Shown: in pieces, positions 47,413-58,528 of the stretch | Position numbering within the stretch: position 1 is the stretch's first letter | Layout of the letters: every line of letters starts with the position of its first letter | NCBI GenBank assembly: GCA_023431055.1 | Contig: JAEYXX010000129.1 | Coordinates: 1 to 64,000, forward strand | Length of the DNA: 64,000 nt | Direction: 5' to 3' | Source of the DNA: Pseudomonadota bacterium | GTDB lineage: Bacteria > Pseudomonadota > Gammaproteobacteria > Pseudomonadales > Pseudomonadaceae | Program-made: the position numbers and the translations under genes | The notes under the pieces: generated by a model | Seen by the model: the letters and a program-made list of their open reading frames with translations, nothing else | Database searches by the model: none | What the model was told of the DNA's origin: nothing

Positions 47413-48351
47413 ATGTCCCGCGAAATTCGCATCGCCACCCGTAAGAGCGCCCTGGCCCTGTGGCAGGCCGAATATGTCAAAGCCCGTCTGGAGCAGGCCC
47501 ACCCTGGCCTGAAGGTCAGCCTGGTGCCCATGGTCAGCCGCGGCGACAAGTTGCTCGACGCGCCGCTGGCGAAGATCGGTGGCAAGGGCCTGTTCGTCAA
47601 GGAGCTGGAAACCGCCCTGCTGGAAAACGAGGCCGACATCGCCGTGCACTCGATGAAGGACGTGCCGATGGACTTTCCCGAGGGCCTGGGGCTGTACTGC
47701 ATCTGCGAGCGTGAAGACCCGCGTGACGCCTTCGTCTCCAACACCTATGACAGCCTCGACGCGCTGCCAGCCGGCAGCGTGGTCGGCACCTCCAGCCTGC
47801 GTCGCCAGGCCCAGCTGCTGGCGCGCCGGCCCGATCTGAAAATCCAGTTCCTGCGCGGCAACGTCAACACCCGCCTGGCCAAGCTCGATGCTGGCGAGTA
47901 CGACGCCATCATCCTCGCTGCTGCCGGCCTGATCCGCCTGGGTTTCGAGGATCGCATCCGCAGCTCGATCAGCGCCGAAGACAGCCTGCCTGCCGGCGGC
48001 CAGGGTGCCGTGGGCATCGAGTGCCGCAGTGCCGACAGCGATGTGCATGCGCTGCTGGCGCCCTTGCACCATCACGAGACAGCCCTGCGAGTGACCGCCG
48101 AGCGCGCGCTGAACAAGCACCTCAATGGCGGCTGCCAGGTGCCTATCGCCTGCTATGCGCTGCTCGAAGGTGACCAACTGTGGCTGCGCGGCCTGGTCGG
48201 CCAACCTGATGGAGGCCTGTTGCTGCGTGCCGAAGAGCGCGCCGCCAGCGCCGATGCCGAGGCCCTGGGCGTGCGCGTGGCCGAGGCGCTGCTGGCGCAG
48301 GGCGCCGATGTCATTCTCAAGGCCGTTTACGGTGAGGCCGGGCACCCTTGA
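47413..48351 (+). CDS. hemC: Porphobilinogen deaminase (hydroxymethylbilane synthase)
   Basis: A 312-aa enzyme polymerising four porphobilinogens. [43 protein letters not shown] and the dipyrromethane-cofactor Cys in [16 protein letters not shown] are visible. The start at 47413 (MSREIR) replaces the longer open frame from 47314. It is first of hemC-hemD-hemX-hemY. Confidence 0.97.
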   Translation: MSREIRIATRKSALALWQAEYVKARLEQAHPGLKVSLVPMVSRGDKLLDAPLAKIGGKGLFVKELETALLENEADIAVHSMKDVPMDFPEGLGLYCICEREDPRDAFVSNTYDSLDALPAGSVVGTSSLRRQAQLLARRPDLKIQFLRGNVNTRLAKLDAGEYDAIILAAAGLIRLGFEDRIRSSISAEDSLPAGGQGAVGIECRSADSDVHALLAPLHHHETALRVTAERALNKHLNGGCQVPIACYALLEGDQLWLRGLVGQPDGGLLLRAEERAASADAEALGVRVAEALLAQGADVILKAVYGEAGHP

Positions 48352-49118
48352 GCGCCTGGCGCCTGTTGCTGACGCGTCCTGCCGAGGACTGTGCGGCGTT
48401 GGCGCAGACCCTGGCCGCCCGGGGTGTGGCCAGTCACTGCATGCCGCTGCTCGCCATCGAGGCCTTGGCCGAAAGCGCCGAGCAGCGCAGCGCCTTTGCC
48501 GAGCTGCAGCGTTATTGCGCGGTGATCGTGGTCAGCAAACCGGCCGCGCGGATTGGCCTGCAGCTGTTGGCGCGACATGCTGCGCCGGCGCCCGATCTGC
48601 CCTGGTTCAGTGTCGGTGCCGCCACCGCCGCGGTGCTCGCCGATCAGGGCCTGCGTGTGTACTTCCCCGACTCGGGTGATGACAGCGAAGCGCTGCTTGC
48701 CCTGCCTGCGTTGCACCACGCCGTTGCCGCGGCACCTGCGCCGCGCGTACTGATCCTGCGTGGCGAAGGTGGCCGAGAATTCCTCGCCGAACGCTTGCGC
48801 GGCCAAGGCGTGACGGTCGACTATCTGCCACTGTATCGCCGCGTGCTGCCGCATTACGCACCAGGCGAGCTTGGCCGGTGCGTGCGAGCGGAACGCCTGA
48901 ACGGCCTGGTTGTCAGCAGTGGGCAGGGTTTCGAACATCTGCTGCAGCTGGCTGGCGATGACTGGCCGGCGTTGGCTCGGCTACCCTTGTTCGTACCCAG
49001 CCCGCGCGTTGCCGAGCAGGCGCGCAAGGCGGGTGCGGAAATCGTTGTGGACTGTCGCGGCGCCAATGCCGCGGCCTTGCAGGCAGCGCTGGAGCAGTTT
49101 CCGGCTGCCGCCCTCTAA
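48348..49118 (+). CDS. hemD: Uroporphyrinogen-III synthase
   Basis: A 256-aa protein closing hydroxymethylbilane to uroporphyrinogen [43 protein letters not shown] and [30 protein letters not shown] are family motifs. The start is TTG at 48348, overlapping the hemC stop (TTGA). No ATG exists before residue ~27. Confidence 0.93.
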   Translation: MSAWRLLLTRPAEDCAALAQTLAARGVASHCMPLLAIEALAESAEQRSAFAELQRYCAVIVVSKPAARIGLQLLARHAAPAPDLPWFSVGAATAAVLADQGLRVYFPDSGDDSEALLALPALHHAVAAAPAPRVLILRGEGGREFLAERLRGQGVTVDYLPLYRRVLPHYAPGELGRCVRAERLNGLVVSSGQGFEHLLQLAGDDWPALARLPLFVPSPRVAEQARKAGAEIVVDCRGANAAALQAALEQFPAAAL

Positions 49119-49130
49119 AAGGACGGATAC

Positions 49131-50264
49131 GTGAGCGAAGCATCCACCCCGAAGACGCCAGAAGAGCAACCGGCCAGCGAAGCCGTGAAGACCACTCCAC
49201 CCCCCCCATCCGCCCAGGCACCTCGCACTGGTGGCGGCAGTGGTCTTGCCGCGCTGGCTTTGCTGATCGGCCTGGCGGGCGCTGGTGCCGGCGGCTGGAG
49301 CCTCTGGCAGCTGCACGAAATACAAGGCAGGGATCAGCAGCAAGCTGAAGACCTGCAGCGCACCCGTGATGACAGTGCGACGAAAGTGGATGAATTGGCC
49401 CAGCGCCTGGATTCGCGCTTGTCCGCCCTGCCCAGTGCCGCCGAGCTGGACGAGCGCCGCCGGCTGCTGGCCAACCTGCAGAGCGATCAGCAGCGCATGA
49501 GCCAGCGCCTGGAAAGCGTGCTCGACGGCAGTCGTCAGGATTGGCGCCTGGACGAGGCCGAGCACCTGCTGCGCCTGGCCACCCTGCGCTTGTCTGCCTT
49601 GCAGGATGTGGCCTCGGCCGAGGCGCTGGTCGAGGCGGCCGACGATATCCTCCGTGATCAGGACGATCCCGCCGCCTTCGCTGCCCGTGAGCAGCTCAGC
49701 CGCAGCCTGGAAGCGCTGCGCACCACGGCGCGGCCGGATCGCGTCGGCCTGTTCCTGCAGCTGGGCGCCCTGCGTGAGCAGGCGGCCACCCTCAATCCCC
49801 TGGCGCCGACCCTCGAAGGGCAGGGCGATGTGCTCTCCGAGCTGGCCGCCGAAGGCGATGGCAGCGCCTGGTGGAGCGAGTGGGCGAAGAAGCTTTCCGA
49901 CTACTTCCGCATCGAATTCGACGCCGATCGCAACATACGTCCGCTGCTTTCCGGGCAAAGCCTGTCGCAGGTTCGCCTGAGCCTGTCGTTGGCGCTGGAG
50001 CAGGCGCAGTGGGCCGCGCTGCACGGCCAGACCGGTGTGTACAAGCAGTCGCTGAAGCAGGCCGAGGAAATCCTCGACGCACACTTCAATCTGGATAACC
50101 CCGACAGCCGCGCCCTGCGTCAGCGTTTCAGCGAGTTGGCCGATGCCAGCATCGAGGTCAAGGTGCCGGATCTGAGCGAGTCGCTCGACACGCTGCAGGC
50201 CTACCTGCAACGCAAGCAGGCGCAACGTCGGCAGGGCGCCGCCGCGGCCGGGGAGGCGCAATGA
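49131..50264 (+). CDS. hemX: HemX-like membrane protein
   Basis: A 377-aa protein. A Pro/Thr-rich cytosolic start is followed by one membrane segment (LAALALLIGLAGAGAGGWSLW), then a long helical periplasmic part with repeats of the HemX (uroporphyrinogen-III methylase-like) family. The role in haem synthesis is unclear. The start is GTG, 12 nt after hemD; the stop overlaps hemY (ATGA). Confidence 0.92.
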   Translation: MSEASTPKTPEEQPASEAVKTTPPPPSAQAPRTGGGSGLAALALLIGLAGAGAGGWSLWQLHEIQGRDQQQAEDLQRTRDDSATKVDELAQRLDSRLSALPSAAELDERRRLLANLQSDQQRMSQRLESVLDGSRQDWRLDEAEHLLRLATLRLSALQDVASAEALVEAADDILRDQDDPAAFAAREQLSRSLEALRTTARPDRVGLFLQLGALREQAATLNPLAPTLEGQGDVLSELAAEGDGSAWWSEWAKKLSDYFRIEFDADRNIRPLLSGQSLSQVRLSLSLALEQAQWAALHGQTGVYKQSLKQAEEILDAHFNLDNPDSRALRQRFSELADASIEVKVPDLSESLDTLQAYLQRKQAQRRQGAAAAGEAQ

Positions 50265-51508
50265 AACGCCTATTCTGGCTTCTGCTACTGCTGGCCATCG
50301 CCGCCGGGGTTTACCTGCTCAGCTTGGCCATCGAGGCTGATCGCGGCTACGTGCTGTTCGCCTACAAGGGCTTCCGTTACCAGTCCGGCCTATGGGCATT
50401 CCTTGGCCTGCTGGTGGTCGTGGTGGTGTTCTACTACCTGATCAAGTGGACGTTGCGTCTGTTGCTCAGCTCGACGCGTCTGGCCAACCCCTGGTCGCGT
50501 CTGCACCGGACTCGCCGTGTACGACAGGCTTCCGAGCAAGGCATGCTGGATCTCGCCGAAGGCCGCTGGGCCCGTGCACAGCGCCAGCTGACCCGCGCCG
50601 CCGAAGCCGACAGCCAGCCGCTGATGTATTACCTCGGCGCTGCCCGGGCAGCCAACAAGCTTGGCGAATATGAGCAGAGCGATGCGTTGCTCGAACGCGC
50701 ACTTAACAAGCAGCCGCAGGCCGAGCTGGCGATAGCTCTGACCCACGCCGAGTTGCAGCGCAGCCGTGGCGACAGTGATGCGGCGCTGGAAACCTTGCAG
50801 ACGATGCGTGAGCGCCACCCAGGCCATCACCTGGTACTGCGGCAATTGCAGCGACTGTATTTGCAGCGCCAGGACTGGTCGGCACTGCTCGGCCTGCTCC
50901 CGGAGTTGCGCAAGGAAAAGGCGTTGCCGGCCGCAGAGCTTGACGAACTGGAACGCGAAACCTGGCGTGGTCGCCTGGCAGAAGTCGGCGAGTATGGATT
51001 GGCGCAGGGAGAAACCGCCCTGCAACCATTGAGCAAGGCCTGGAACCAGTTGTCGGTCAGCCTGCGCAACGAGCCAGAACTGATCGCCACCTATGTCGAA
51101 CAACTGCGTCGCCTGGGCGCGCAGGAAGAGGCGGAAGAAGTGCTGCGCAGTGCGCTAAAGCGCAGTTACGACAGCCGTCTGGCGCGTTTCTATGGTGTGC
51201 TGCGCGGCGCCGACCCGGCGCGCCAGCTGCAAATGGCCGAACTCTGGCTCAAGCAGCACCCGGAGGATCCAGCCCTCCTGCTGACCCTCGGCCGCCTGTG
51301 CCTGCAGAACCAGTTGTGGGGCAAGGCGCGTGATTATTTCGAAACCAGCCTGAAGCTCGAGCGTCACCCGGAAACCTGTGCCGAACTGGCGCGCCTGCTG
51401 GCGCAGCTGGGCGAGCTCGAACGCAGCAATCAGCTGCTGCTGGAGAGTCTCGGTCTGCTGCATCAGGGGTTGCCGCCGCTGCCGCAGCCGCAGGGCGCCA
51501 CAGCCTGA
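50261..51508 (+). CDS. hemY: HemY, TPR-type membrane protein
   Basis: A 415-aa protein. Two membrane segments (FWLLLLLAIAAGVYLLSLAI and GLWAFLGLLVVVVVFYYLIKW) are followed by TPR repeats (ALNKQPQAELAIALTHAELQRSRGD, KLGEYEQSDALLERALN). This is the gamma-proteobacterial HemY, thought to act in haem or quinone-linked complexes, and is not the HemY oxidase of Gram-positives. Last of the hem operon. Confidence 0.94.
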   Translation: MKRLFWLLLLLAIAAGVYLLSLAIEADRGYVLFAYKGFRYQSGLWAFLGLLVVVVVFYYLIKWTLRLLLSSTRLANPWSRLHRTRRVRQASEQGMLDLAEGRWARAQRQLTRAAEADSQPLMYYLGAARAANKLGEYEQSDALLERALNKQPQAELAIALTHAELQRSRGDSDAALETLQTMRERHPGHHLVLRQLQRLYLQRQDWSALLGLLPELRKEKALPAAELDELERETWRGRLAEVGEYGLAQGETALQPLSKAWNQLSVSLRNEPELIATYVEQLRRLGAQEEAEEVLRSALKRSYDSRLARFYGVLRGADPARQLQMAELWLKQHPEDPALLLTLGRLCLQNQLWGKARDYFETSLKLERHPETCAELARLLAQLGELERSNQLLLESLGLLHQGLPPLPQPQGATA

Positions 51509-51659
51509 ATGGATGCGGCCGATTGCCGCGGTTGCCCGGCCGTGCGGACGGAGGGGCGTTCCGGCATGATGAACAGCCTGTAATGAGCTGCGGGGCGCCT
51601 TGAAAGGCGCCCTCCCTTTCCTCTACCGTACGGCCCTCGATTTCCCTTCCGGAGCCACC

Positions 51660-52151
51660 ATGCAATTGGCCAGTCCGCGCCCCCTGTTTTTCCTTGCATT
51701 CATCGGCTGTGTCCTGCTGATGGCGGCTGCGCTGTACCTGGAACATGTCGTCGGTCTGGAGCCCTGCCCGATGTGCGTGCTGCAGCGTATCTGCGTGGTT
51801 CTGTTCGGCGTGGTTTGCCTGATCGCGGCGATCCACGGCCCGGGGCGTCTCGGTCGGCGTATCTACGCTATTTTCGCCCTGTTGTTCGCTGCTGCTGGTG
51901 CCGCCACCGCAGGTCGGCAGATCTGGCTGCAGAGCGTGCCGGCCGACCAGCTCGAAGCCTGTCTGCCGAGCCTCGAGTTCATGATGCAGGCCCTGCCCAT
52001 GCAGGACATCGTGCGTCTGGTGTTTCAGGGCAGTGCCGATTGCGCAGAGGTGAACTGGACGCTGTTCGGCATGAGCATTCCCGAGTGGAGCCTGCTCGGT
52101 TTCATCGGCATGCTCGGCTTCTGCCTGTTCCAGCTGCTGCGTCGCAACTGA
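51660..52151 (+). CDS. dsbH: DsbB-family disulfide bond protein (DsbH)
   Basis: A 163-aa protein with four membrane segments. The first periplasmic Cys pair is C36/C39 in EPCPMCVLQR; the second is in QLEACLPSLE and SADCAEVNWT. It reoxidises DsbA and passes electrons to quinone. P. aeruginosa has DsbB and DsbH; position before algQ points to DsbH. The start ATG at 51660 is preferred over 51600. Confidence 0.92.
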   Translation: MQLASPRPLFFLAFIGCVLLMAAALYLEHVVGLEPCPMCVLQRICVVLFGVVCLIAAIHGPGRLGRRIYAIFALLFAAAGAATAGRQIWLQSVPADQLEACLPSLEFMMQALPMQDIVRLVFQGSADCAEVNWTLFGMSIPEWSLLGFIGMLGFCLFQLLRRN

Positions 52152-52228
52152 GAATGCGAATTGCACGAAGCCACGCCGCTCGTGGCTTCTCTATTAAACG
52201 CTCGTATGAAATTTCTCACGGCTATGCC

Positions 52229-52257
52229 TTGATGGTGCTCGTCCTCGGGCATAATCT
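52229..52257 (+). promoter_or_regulatory. Sigma-70 promoter candidate for algQ
   Basis: TTGATG (52229-52234), a 17-nt spacer and TAATCT (52252-52257) make a good sigma-70 promoter. Transcription would start near 52264, giving a leader of about 195 nt before algQ. Confidence 0.65.
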
Positions 52258-52321
52258 GGCTCGCACGCACCGCCGGAAAAACGCCATTTCGCGGTTGCCT
52301 TCCCAAGACCAAGCACCGATT

Positions 52322-52400
52322 GACAAAAAATCGTCGGGAATGATTTTTGATGTTGCGTAGCGATGGCCCGAAGGGTGGCCGCCAAGGTTGGCGCGCCATA
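52322..52400 (+). repeat. Structured repeat family D, copy 2, in the algQ leader
   Basis: ACAAAAAATCG and GATTTTTGATGTTGCG precede GGCCCGAAGGG and a near-perfect hairpin GGCCGCCA-AGGT-TGGCGCGCC. About three quarters of positions match 10193-10280 read on the other strand. It lies inside the predicted algQ leader, ending 60 nt before the start codon. Confidence 0.65.
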
Positions 52401-52460
52401 AAGAGCGTCTCGGGAATGGACGCATAACAGGCATTATCGATAAGGGAAGCGAGGTTCATC

Positions 52461-52934
52461 ATGCTCGAGAAATGTCGGAACGCACAGGAACGTTGGGGCG
52501 GGGTTCACCAACTGATCGATCGCTGGCTCGGAGAGCGCCGTGAACTGGTGCTGGCCTACACCGCACTCACCAAGGCGCCGCAGGCTCCGGCCATCAACTG
52601 TGAGTCCCTGCAGGGCTTCTGCGAACTGCTGGTGGACTACGTCTCGGCGGGCCACTTCGAGGTCTACGAGCAGTTGACCAGCGAGGCCAAAGCCTTCAAC
52701 GACCGGCGCGGTCTTGAGCTGGCCAAGCAGATCTATCCGCGCATCGAAGCCATTACCGAGGTCGCCCTGGCGTTCAACGACCGCTGTGACAACGGTGACA
52801 GCCGCGACAACGCCTCACTGGTTGCCGAACTCAATCGCCTGGGTCAGCTGTTGCACGAACGTTTCGAACTGGAAGATTGCCTGATCGAGGTGCTGCACAA
52901 CGCCCATCAGGAACAGGCTGCCGAAGCGCTCTGA
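52461..52934 (+). CDS. algQ: AlgQ / Rsd family anti-sigma-70 factor
   Basis: A 157-aa all-helical protein: [55 protein letters not shown] and [10 protein letters not shown] mark the Rsd/AlgQ family, which binds region 4 of sigma-70. In Pseudomonas it affects alginate and siderophore genes. The upstream 309-nt gap holds its promoter and a structured repeat; the downstream terminator is bidirectional. Confidence 0.94.
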   Translation: MLEKCRNAQERWGGVHQLIDRWLGERRELVLAYTALTKAPQAPAINCESLQGFCELLVDYVSAGHFEVYEQLTSEAKAFNDRRGLELAKQIYPRIEAITEVALAFNDRCDNGDSRDNASLVAELNRLGQLLHERFELEDCLIEVLHNAHQEQAAEAL

Positions 52935-52946
52935 CAGCCTGATGCG

Positions 52947-52975
52947 AAAAAGCCCGGATCTGAGTCCGGGCTTTC
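52947..52975. terminator. Bidirectional terminator, algQ / FKBP
   Basis: AAAAAGCCCGGA-TCTGAG-TCCGGGCTTT lies between convergent genes and can serve both. Confidence 0.92.
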
Positions 52976-52996
52976 CATTGTCGATCAGGGCGGCGC

Positions 52997-53644
52997 TCAG
53001 TCGGCCACGTCCAGCAGGCGCAGATCGAACACCAGAGGCGCATGGGGCGGTATCAGATCGCCGGCACCGTCTTCCCCGTACGCCTGATCCGATGGAATCA
53101 CCAAACGCCAGTGCGCGCCCTTCGGCATCTGCAGCAATGCGCTGCGCCAGCCGGCGATCAGGCTGTCCAGGCGAAACCACTGCGGTGTAGTGCTCTCGTC
53201 GAAGACGCTGCCGTCGGCCAGTTCGCCGCGATAACTTACCTGCACCCGACTGCGTGCGGTGGGCTTGACCCCGCTGCCAGGACTGAGCTCGGTCACCAGT
53301 ACGCCATTGGCCAGCGCCCGCACGTTGGGGCGGCGGCTTTCCTCGGCGAGAAAACGCTGCTCGGCTTCGATGGCCCTGGTATGGCGTTGGGGCGAGGCTT
53401 GGATACGGGCTTCGTGCTCATCGAGCAGTTGCTCGATGCGGGCTGCCTCGAGCCGCAGCGGTTTGCCCTCGTAAGCCTGGCGCAGGCCTGCGAGCAGCTC
53501 GCTCAGTGGCAGGTCGGGGACCTCTTCATGCAGGCGTTCGCCGAGGCGCACACCGAGACTGTAAGCCAGGTCCTGCTGATGCTGGTCGGCCTGCACGGCC
53601 AGGCTGCAGCAGAGAGCGAGGGTGGCGAGTACGGCGCGGCTCAT
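52997..53644 (-). CDS. FKBP-type peptidyl-prolyl isomerase, periplasmic
   Basis: A 215-aa protein. The signal peptide (MSRAVLATLALCCSLAVQA) is followed by the FkpA/Mip-type N-domain (LAYSLGVRLGERLHEEVPDLPLSELLAGLRQAYEG) and FKBP domain (VQVSYRGELADGSVFDES to GAGDLIPPHAPLVFDLRLLDV). It assists protein folding in the periplasm. It is the gene that sits between algQ and algP in P. aeruginosa. Confidence 0.94.
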   Translation of the reverse strand: MSRAVLATLALCCSLAVQADQHQQDLAYSLGVRLGERLHEEVPDLPLSELLAGLRQAYEGKPLRLEAARIEQLLDEHEARIQASPQRHTRAIEAEQRFLAEESRRPNVRALANGVLVTELSPGSGVKPTARSRVQVSYRGELADGSVFDESTTPQWFRLDSLIAGWRSALLQMPKGAHWRLVIPSDQAYGEDGAGDLIPPHAPLVFDLRLLDVAD

Positions 53645-53780
53645 GAGGGTTTCTCCCGGTGGATGTGCCTGCGATTATGCCAGGCGAGCGGTGCACGTGC
53701 CGCGATCACCAAAAGGCCTATGGCGAGGCGCCTCGCCTGCGTCTAGTATGGGCGCATCCACATCCGCCTGGAGGCGCGCC

Positions 53781-54737
53781 ATGTCGGCCAAGAAGAAGTC
53801 CGTGACTACCCCGTTGCACCTGTTGCATCAACTGTCTGCCAGCCTGCTCGAACATCTGGAAAATGCCTGCTCGCAAGCGCTGATCGACGCCGAGAAACTG
53901 CTCGCCAAACTGGAGAAGCAGCGCGGCAAGGCTCAGGAAAAACTGCACAAGGCTCGCAGCAAGCTGCAGGACGCCGCCGTTGCCGGCAAGGCCAAGGCGC
54001 AAGCCAAGGCCAAGGATGCCGTCGCCGAACTGGAAGAGCTGCTCGATGCGCTCAAGGCCAGCCAGAGCGAAACCCGTACCTACATCGCCCAGCTCAAGCG
54101 TGACGCTCAGGAAAGCCTGAAGCTGGCGCAGGGCGTCGGCAAGGTGAAGGAGGCCGCCGGCAAGGCGCTGGACGCACGTGAAGCCAAGGCCGCCGCACCG
54201 GCAGCCAAGCCTGCAAGCAAACGGGCCGCAGCGAAGAAGCCCGCTGCCGCAAAAGCAGCGGTGAAGAAGGCTGCGGCCAAACCCGCAGCGGCCAAACCGG
54301 CCAGCAAACCAGCCGCCAAGCCGGTAGCGGCCAGCAAGCCGGCTGCAAAACCCGCGGTCGCCAGCAAGCCAGCGGCTAAACCTGCTGCCAGCAAGCCTGC
54401 AGCGGCTAAACCGGCCGCGCCCAAGGTTGCCGCCAAACCTGCTGCCGCCAAGCCGGCGGCCAAACCAGCCGCAAAGCCAGCCGTAGCGAAAGCGCCGGCC
54501 AAGCCTGCAGCGGCCAGTAAGCCAGCAGCCAAGCCAGCTGCCGCAAAACCTGCTGCGAAGCCCGCCGCCAAAGCCACGCCTGCCAAGCCCGCTGCTGCGA
54601 AGAAGCCGGCTGCAGCGAAGAAGGCCCCGGCCAAGCCGGCTGCGGCCAAGCCAGCTGCTGCGCCGGCCGCTCCGGTTGCTCCAGCGGTGCCCGCTACGCC
54701 TGCCGTGAGCAGCGGCGGTACGCCGAGCGCCTCCTAA
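53781..54737 (+). CDS. algP: AlgP, histone-H1-like regulator with KPAA repeats
   Basis: A 318-aa protein. The N-terminal ~1-130 is helical (PLHLLHQLSASLLEHLENACSQALIDAEKLLAKLEKQRGKAQEKLHKA); residues ~140-310 are repeats of K-P-A-A type units, like eukaryotic H1 tails. P. aeruginosa AlgP contributes to algD activation. The start at 53781 follows GGAGGCGCGCC; the open frame from 53622 is not used. The stop overlaps the next, convergent gene by 4 nt. Confidence 0.93.
   Translation: MSAKKKSVTTPLHLLHQLSASLLEHLENACSQALIDAEKLLAKLEKQRGKAQEKLHKARSKLQDAAVAGKAKAQAKAKDAVAELEELLDALKASQSETRTYIAQLKRDAQESLKLAQGVGKVKEAAGKALDAREAKAAAPAAKPASKRAAAKKPAAAKAAVKKAAAKPAAAKPASKPAAKPVAASKPAAKPAVASKPAAKPAASKPAAAKPAAPKVAAKPAAAKPAAKPAAKPAVAKAPAKPAAASKPAAKPAAAKPAAKPAAKATPAKPAAAKKPAAAKKAPAKPAAAKPAAAPAAPVAPAVPATPAVSSGGTPSAS
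54190..54730 (+). repeat. Tandem repeats encoding KPAA units in algP
   Basis: Degenerate 12-nt units such as AAACCGGCCGCC repeat dozens of times, with variants KPAA, KPAAA, ASKPA, VAKAPA. Repetition at DNA level makes unequal recombination and length change likely; P. aeruginosa algP is known for it. Confidence 0.88.
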
Positions 54738-55177
54738 GGCAGATGGATGGCGCCTCGCAGCACCTGCAGCGCGGCGCTGTCATTTTCGGCCAGGCGAATC
54801 AGCCAATCCTCTTCACCCGCTTCGCCAGGCCAGCTCTCGGCCAGCGTCTGCAGCCGTTCGAGCAATACCCGTTCGGCCTGCAATTCCAGTTTCTTGATCT
54901 GTTCGCGCAAGGCCGCCAGCTCGGCATCCTCTTCTGCTGCCGTGCGCCAGCCACGTCGTGTCTGGCGCAAGGGCGAGATCACTTCGCGCTGCCAGGGACC
55001 GGCCACTGCCGTCAGGGCGCGCAGGCGTTCATCCAGGCAGCGCACGCCACGCTGCTGCAGCCAGGCGCCAGTCAGTAGCAGGCAAACGTCACCACCCGCT
55101 TCCTGCAGTTCCAGGCAGGCCTTCTCAACGCCCGGCTTGGCGTAAAGCTCGAGGGCGAAATTCCACAGATCCTGCAC
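54734..55177 (-). CDS. TIGR02444 family protein
   Basis: A 147-aa protein with LWNFALELYAKPGVEKACLELQEAGGDVCLLLTGAWL and WQREVISPLRQTRRGWR, as in TIGR02444 proteins of unknown function from pseudomonads. It is divergent from the ABC-F gene (38 nt) and tail-overlaps algP. Confidence 0.85.
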   Translation of the reverse strand: MQDLWNFALELYAKPGVEKACLELQEAGGDVCLLLTGAWLQQRGVRCLDERLRALTAVAGPWQREVISPLRQTRRGWRTAAEEDAELAALREQIKKLELQAERVLLERLQTLAESWPGEAGEEDWLIRLAENDSAALQVLRGAIHLP

Positions 55178-55215
55178 GCGGCCTCCGGGGCGATTTGATA
55201 GACTCCGCGGCCATT

Positions 55216-57128
<1,913 letters not shown>

Positions 57129-57129
<1 letters not shown>

Positions 57130-57668
57130 TGGAACAGCTTGAATTATTGGCGGCCTGGCGCGATCCGCTTATTCGCACCGGCCAGGTACTGCTGATCATC
57201 CTGCTGGCGTGGATCGCTCAGCGAATTCTTACCCGCGCCATCAGCCGCCTTGGCGCGCGCTACAGCCTGCTGCCGGCAGAGGTGCTGCAGCCGCTGCGCG
57301 GCCTGGTGCGCTGGCTGATCATGGGCAGCGCGTTGCTCATGGTGCTGGAGCGGCTGGGCGTATCGGCTAATGTGCTGTGGACGGCGCTGACCGGTTTCAC
57401 CGCCGTCGCCGCGGTGGCGTTCTTCGCCATCTGGAGCGTGCTGTCGAACATGTTCTGCGCGCTGCTGATCTTCACCATGGGCCCGTTTCGCCTGGGCGAT
57501 ACCGTCGAGGTCATCGAGAGCGCCGACAAACCCGGGGTGAAGGGGCGGGTGATCGCCATCAACCTGTTCTACACCACCTTGCAGGATCTCAGCGAAGACG
57601 CAGCCGGTGCGCTGCTGCAGGTGCCCAACAGCCTGTTCTTCCAGAAGTCGGTCCGCCGCTGGCGCTGA
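57129..57668 (+). CDS. Small MscS-type mechanosensitive channel
   Basis: A 179-aa protein with three membrane segments and the MscS TM3/beta-domain core: LTGFTAVAAVAFFAIWSVLSNMFCALLIFTMGPFRLGDTVEVI and INLFYTTLQD. It stops after the beta domain (VPNSLFFQKSVRRWR), lacking the alpha-beta cytosolic vestibule of E. coli MscS (286 aa). The start overlaps the previous stop by 1 nt. Confidence 0.87.
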
Positions 57669-57744
57669 GCCACTGTTCGAGGCGCTGGAGCAGGAGTAGG
57701 CTGTATCGCTCTCTCCCTGATTCCAGCTTTTCGAGGTACGCATC

Positions 57745-58377
57745 ATGGCATTGGAAACCTGGCTCGCTTTCTTCGTCGCCTGCTGGGTGATCAGCCTGTC
57801 GCCGGGCGCCGGTGCCGTGGCCTCGATGTCGGCCGGCATGCAATACGGCTTCTGGCGTGGCTACTGGAACGCGCTGGGCCTGCAGCTCGGCCTGGCGCTG
57901 CAGATCGCCATCGTAGCTGCGGGCGTGGGCGCCGTTCTGGCCACCTCGGCCCTGGCCTTCAGCCTGATCAAGTGGTTCGGCGTGGCCTATCTGGTGTTCC
58001 TTGCCTACAAACAATGGGTCGCGCTGCCCAGCGATCTGGATGCCGGTGCGGCCGAGCGCCCCATTGGTCGACCGCTGAGCCTGGTGTTGCGTGGTTTCCT
58101 GGTCAATTTCAGCAACCCCAAGGCGATCGTCTTCATGCTTGCGGTGTTGCCGCAGTTCATCAACCCGCATGCACCGCTGGTGGCACAGTACCTGGTGATG
58201 GGCGTGACCATGATCGCTGTGGACCTGATCGTCATGGCCGGCTACACCGGCCTCGCCTCGCGCGTGCTGCGCCTGCTGCGTACTCCGCGTCAGCAGCGGG
58301 TGATGAACCGCAGCTTCGCCGCACTGTTCGCCGCTGCCGCCGGCCTGCTGGCAACGGTCAAGCGCGCCGCCGTCTGA
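57745..58377 (+). CDS. LysE/RhtB family exporter
   Basis: A 210-aa protein with six hydrophobic segments. ISLSPGAGAVASMSAGMQYGFWRGYWNALGLQLG and NFSNPKAIVFMLAVLPQFINP are the RhtB/LysE signatures. It exports amino acids such as homoserine, threonine or lysine. The substrate is not predictable. Confidence 0.9.
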   Translation: MALETWLAFFVACWVISLSPGAGAVASMSAGMQYGFWRGYWNALGLQLGLALQIAIVAAGVGAVLATSALAFSLIKWFGVAYLVFLAYKQWVALPSDLDAGAAERPIGRPLSLVLRGFLVNFSNPKAIVFMLAVLPQFINPHAPLVAQYLVMGVTMIAVDLIVMAGYTGLASRVLRLLRTPRQQRVMNRSFAALFAAAAGLLATVKRAAV

Positions 58378-58385
58378 GTCTCTTC

Positions 58386-58414
58386 GGTCCTCGACCGGAT
58401 GCCGGTCGAGGACC
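58386..58414. other. 13-bp perfect hairpin after the LysE gene
   Basis: GGTCCTCGACCGG-ATG-CCGGTCGAGGACC begins 9 nt past the stop codon. No T-run follows, so it may block 3' exonucleases or help factor-dependent termination. Confidence 0.7.
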
Positions 58415-58528
58415 TAGGCTGCAACGCTCCGTTCGGCTGAATGTTACGAGATATTTCAGATTGTTCTTGTGCTGAGCTGCTCGGCCGGCAACAATTTAAT
58501 GCCACCCATTCTCGTTTGGGATGCATTA

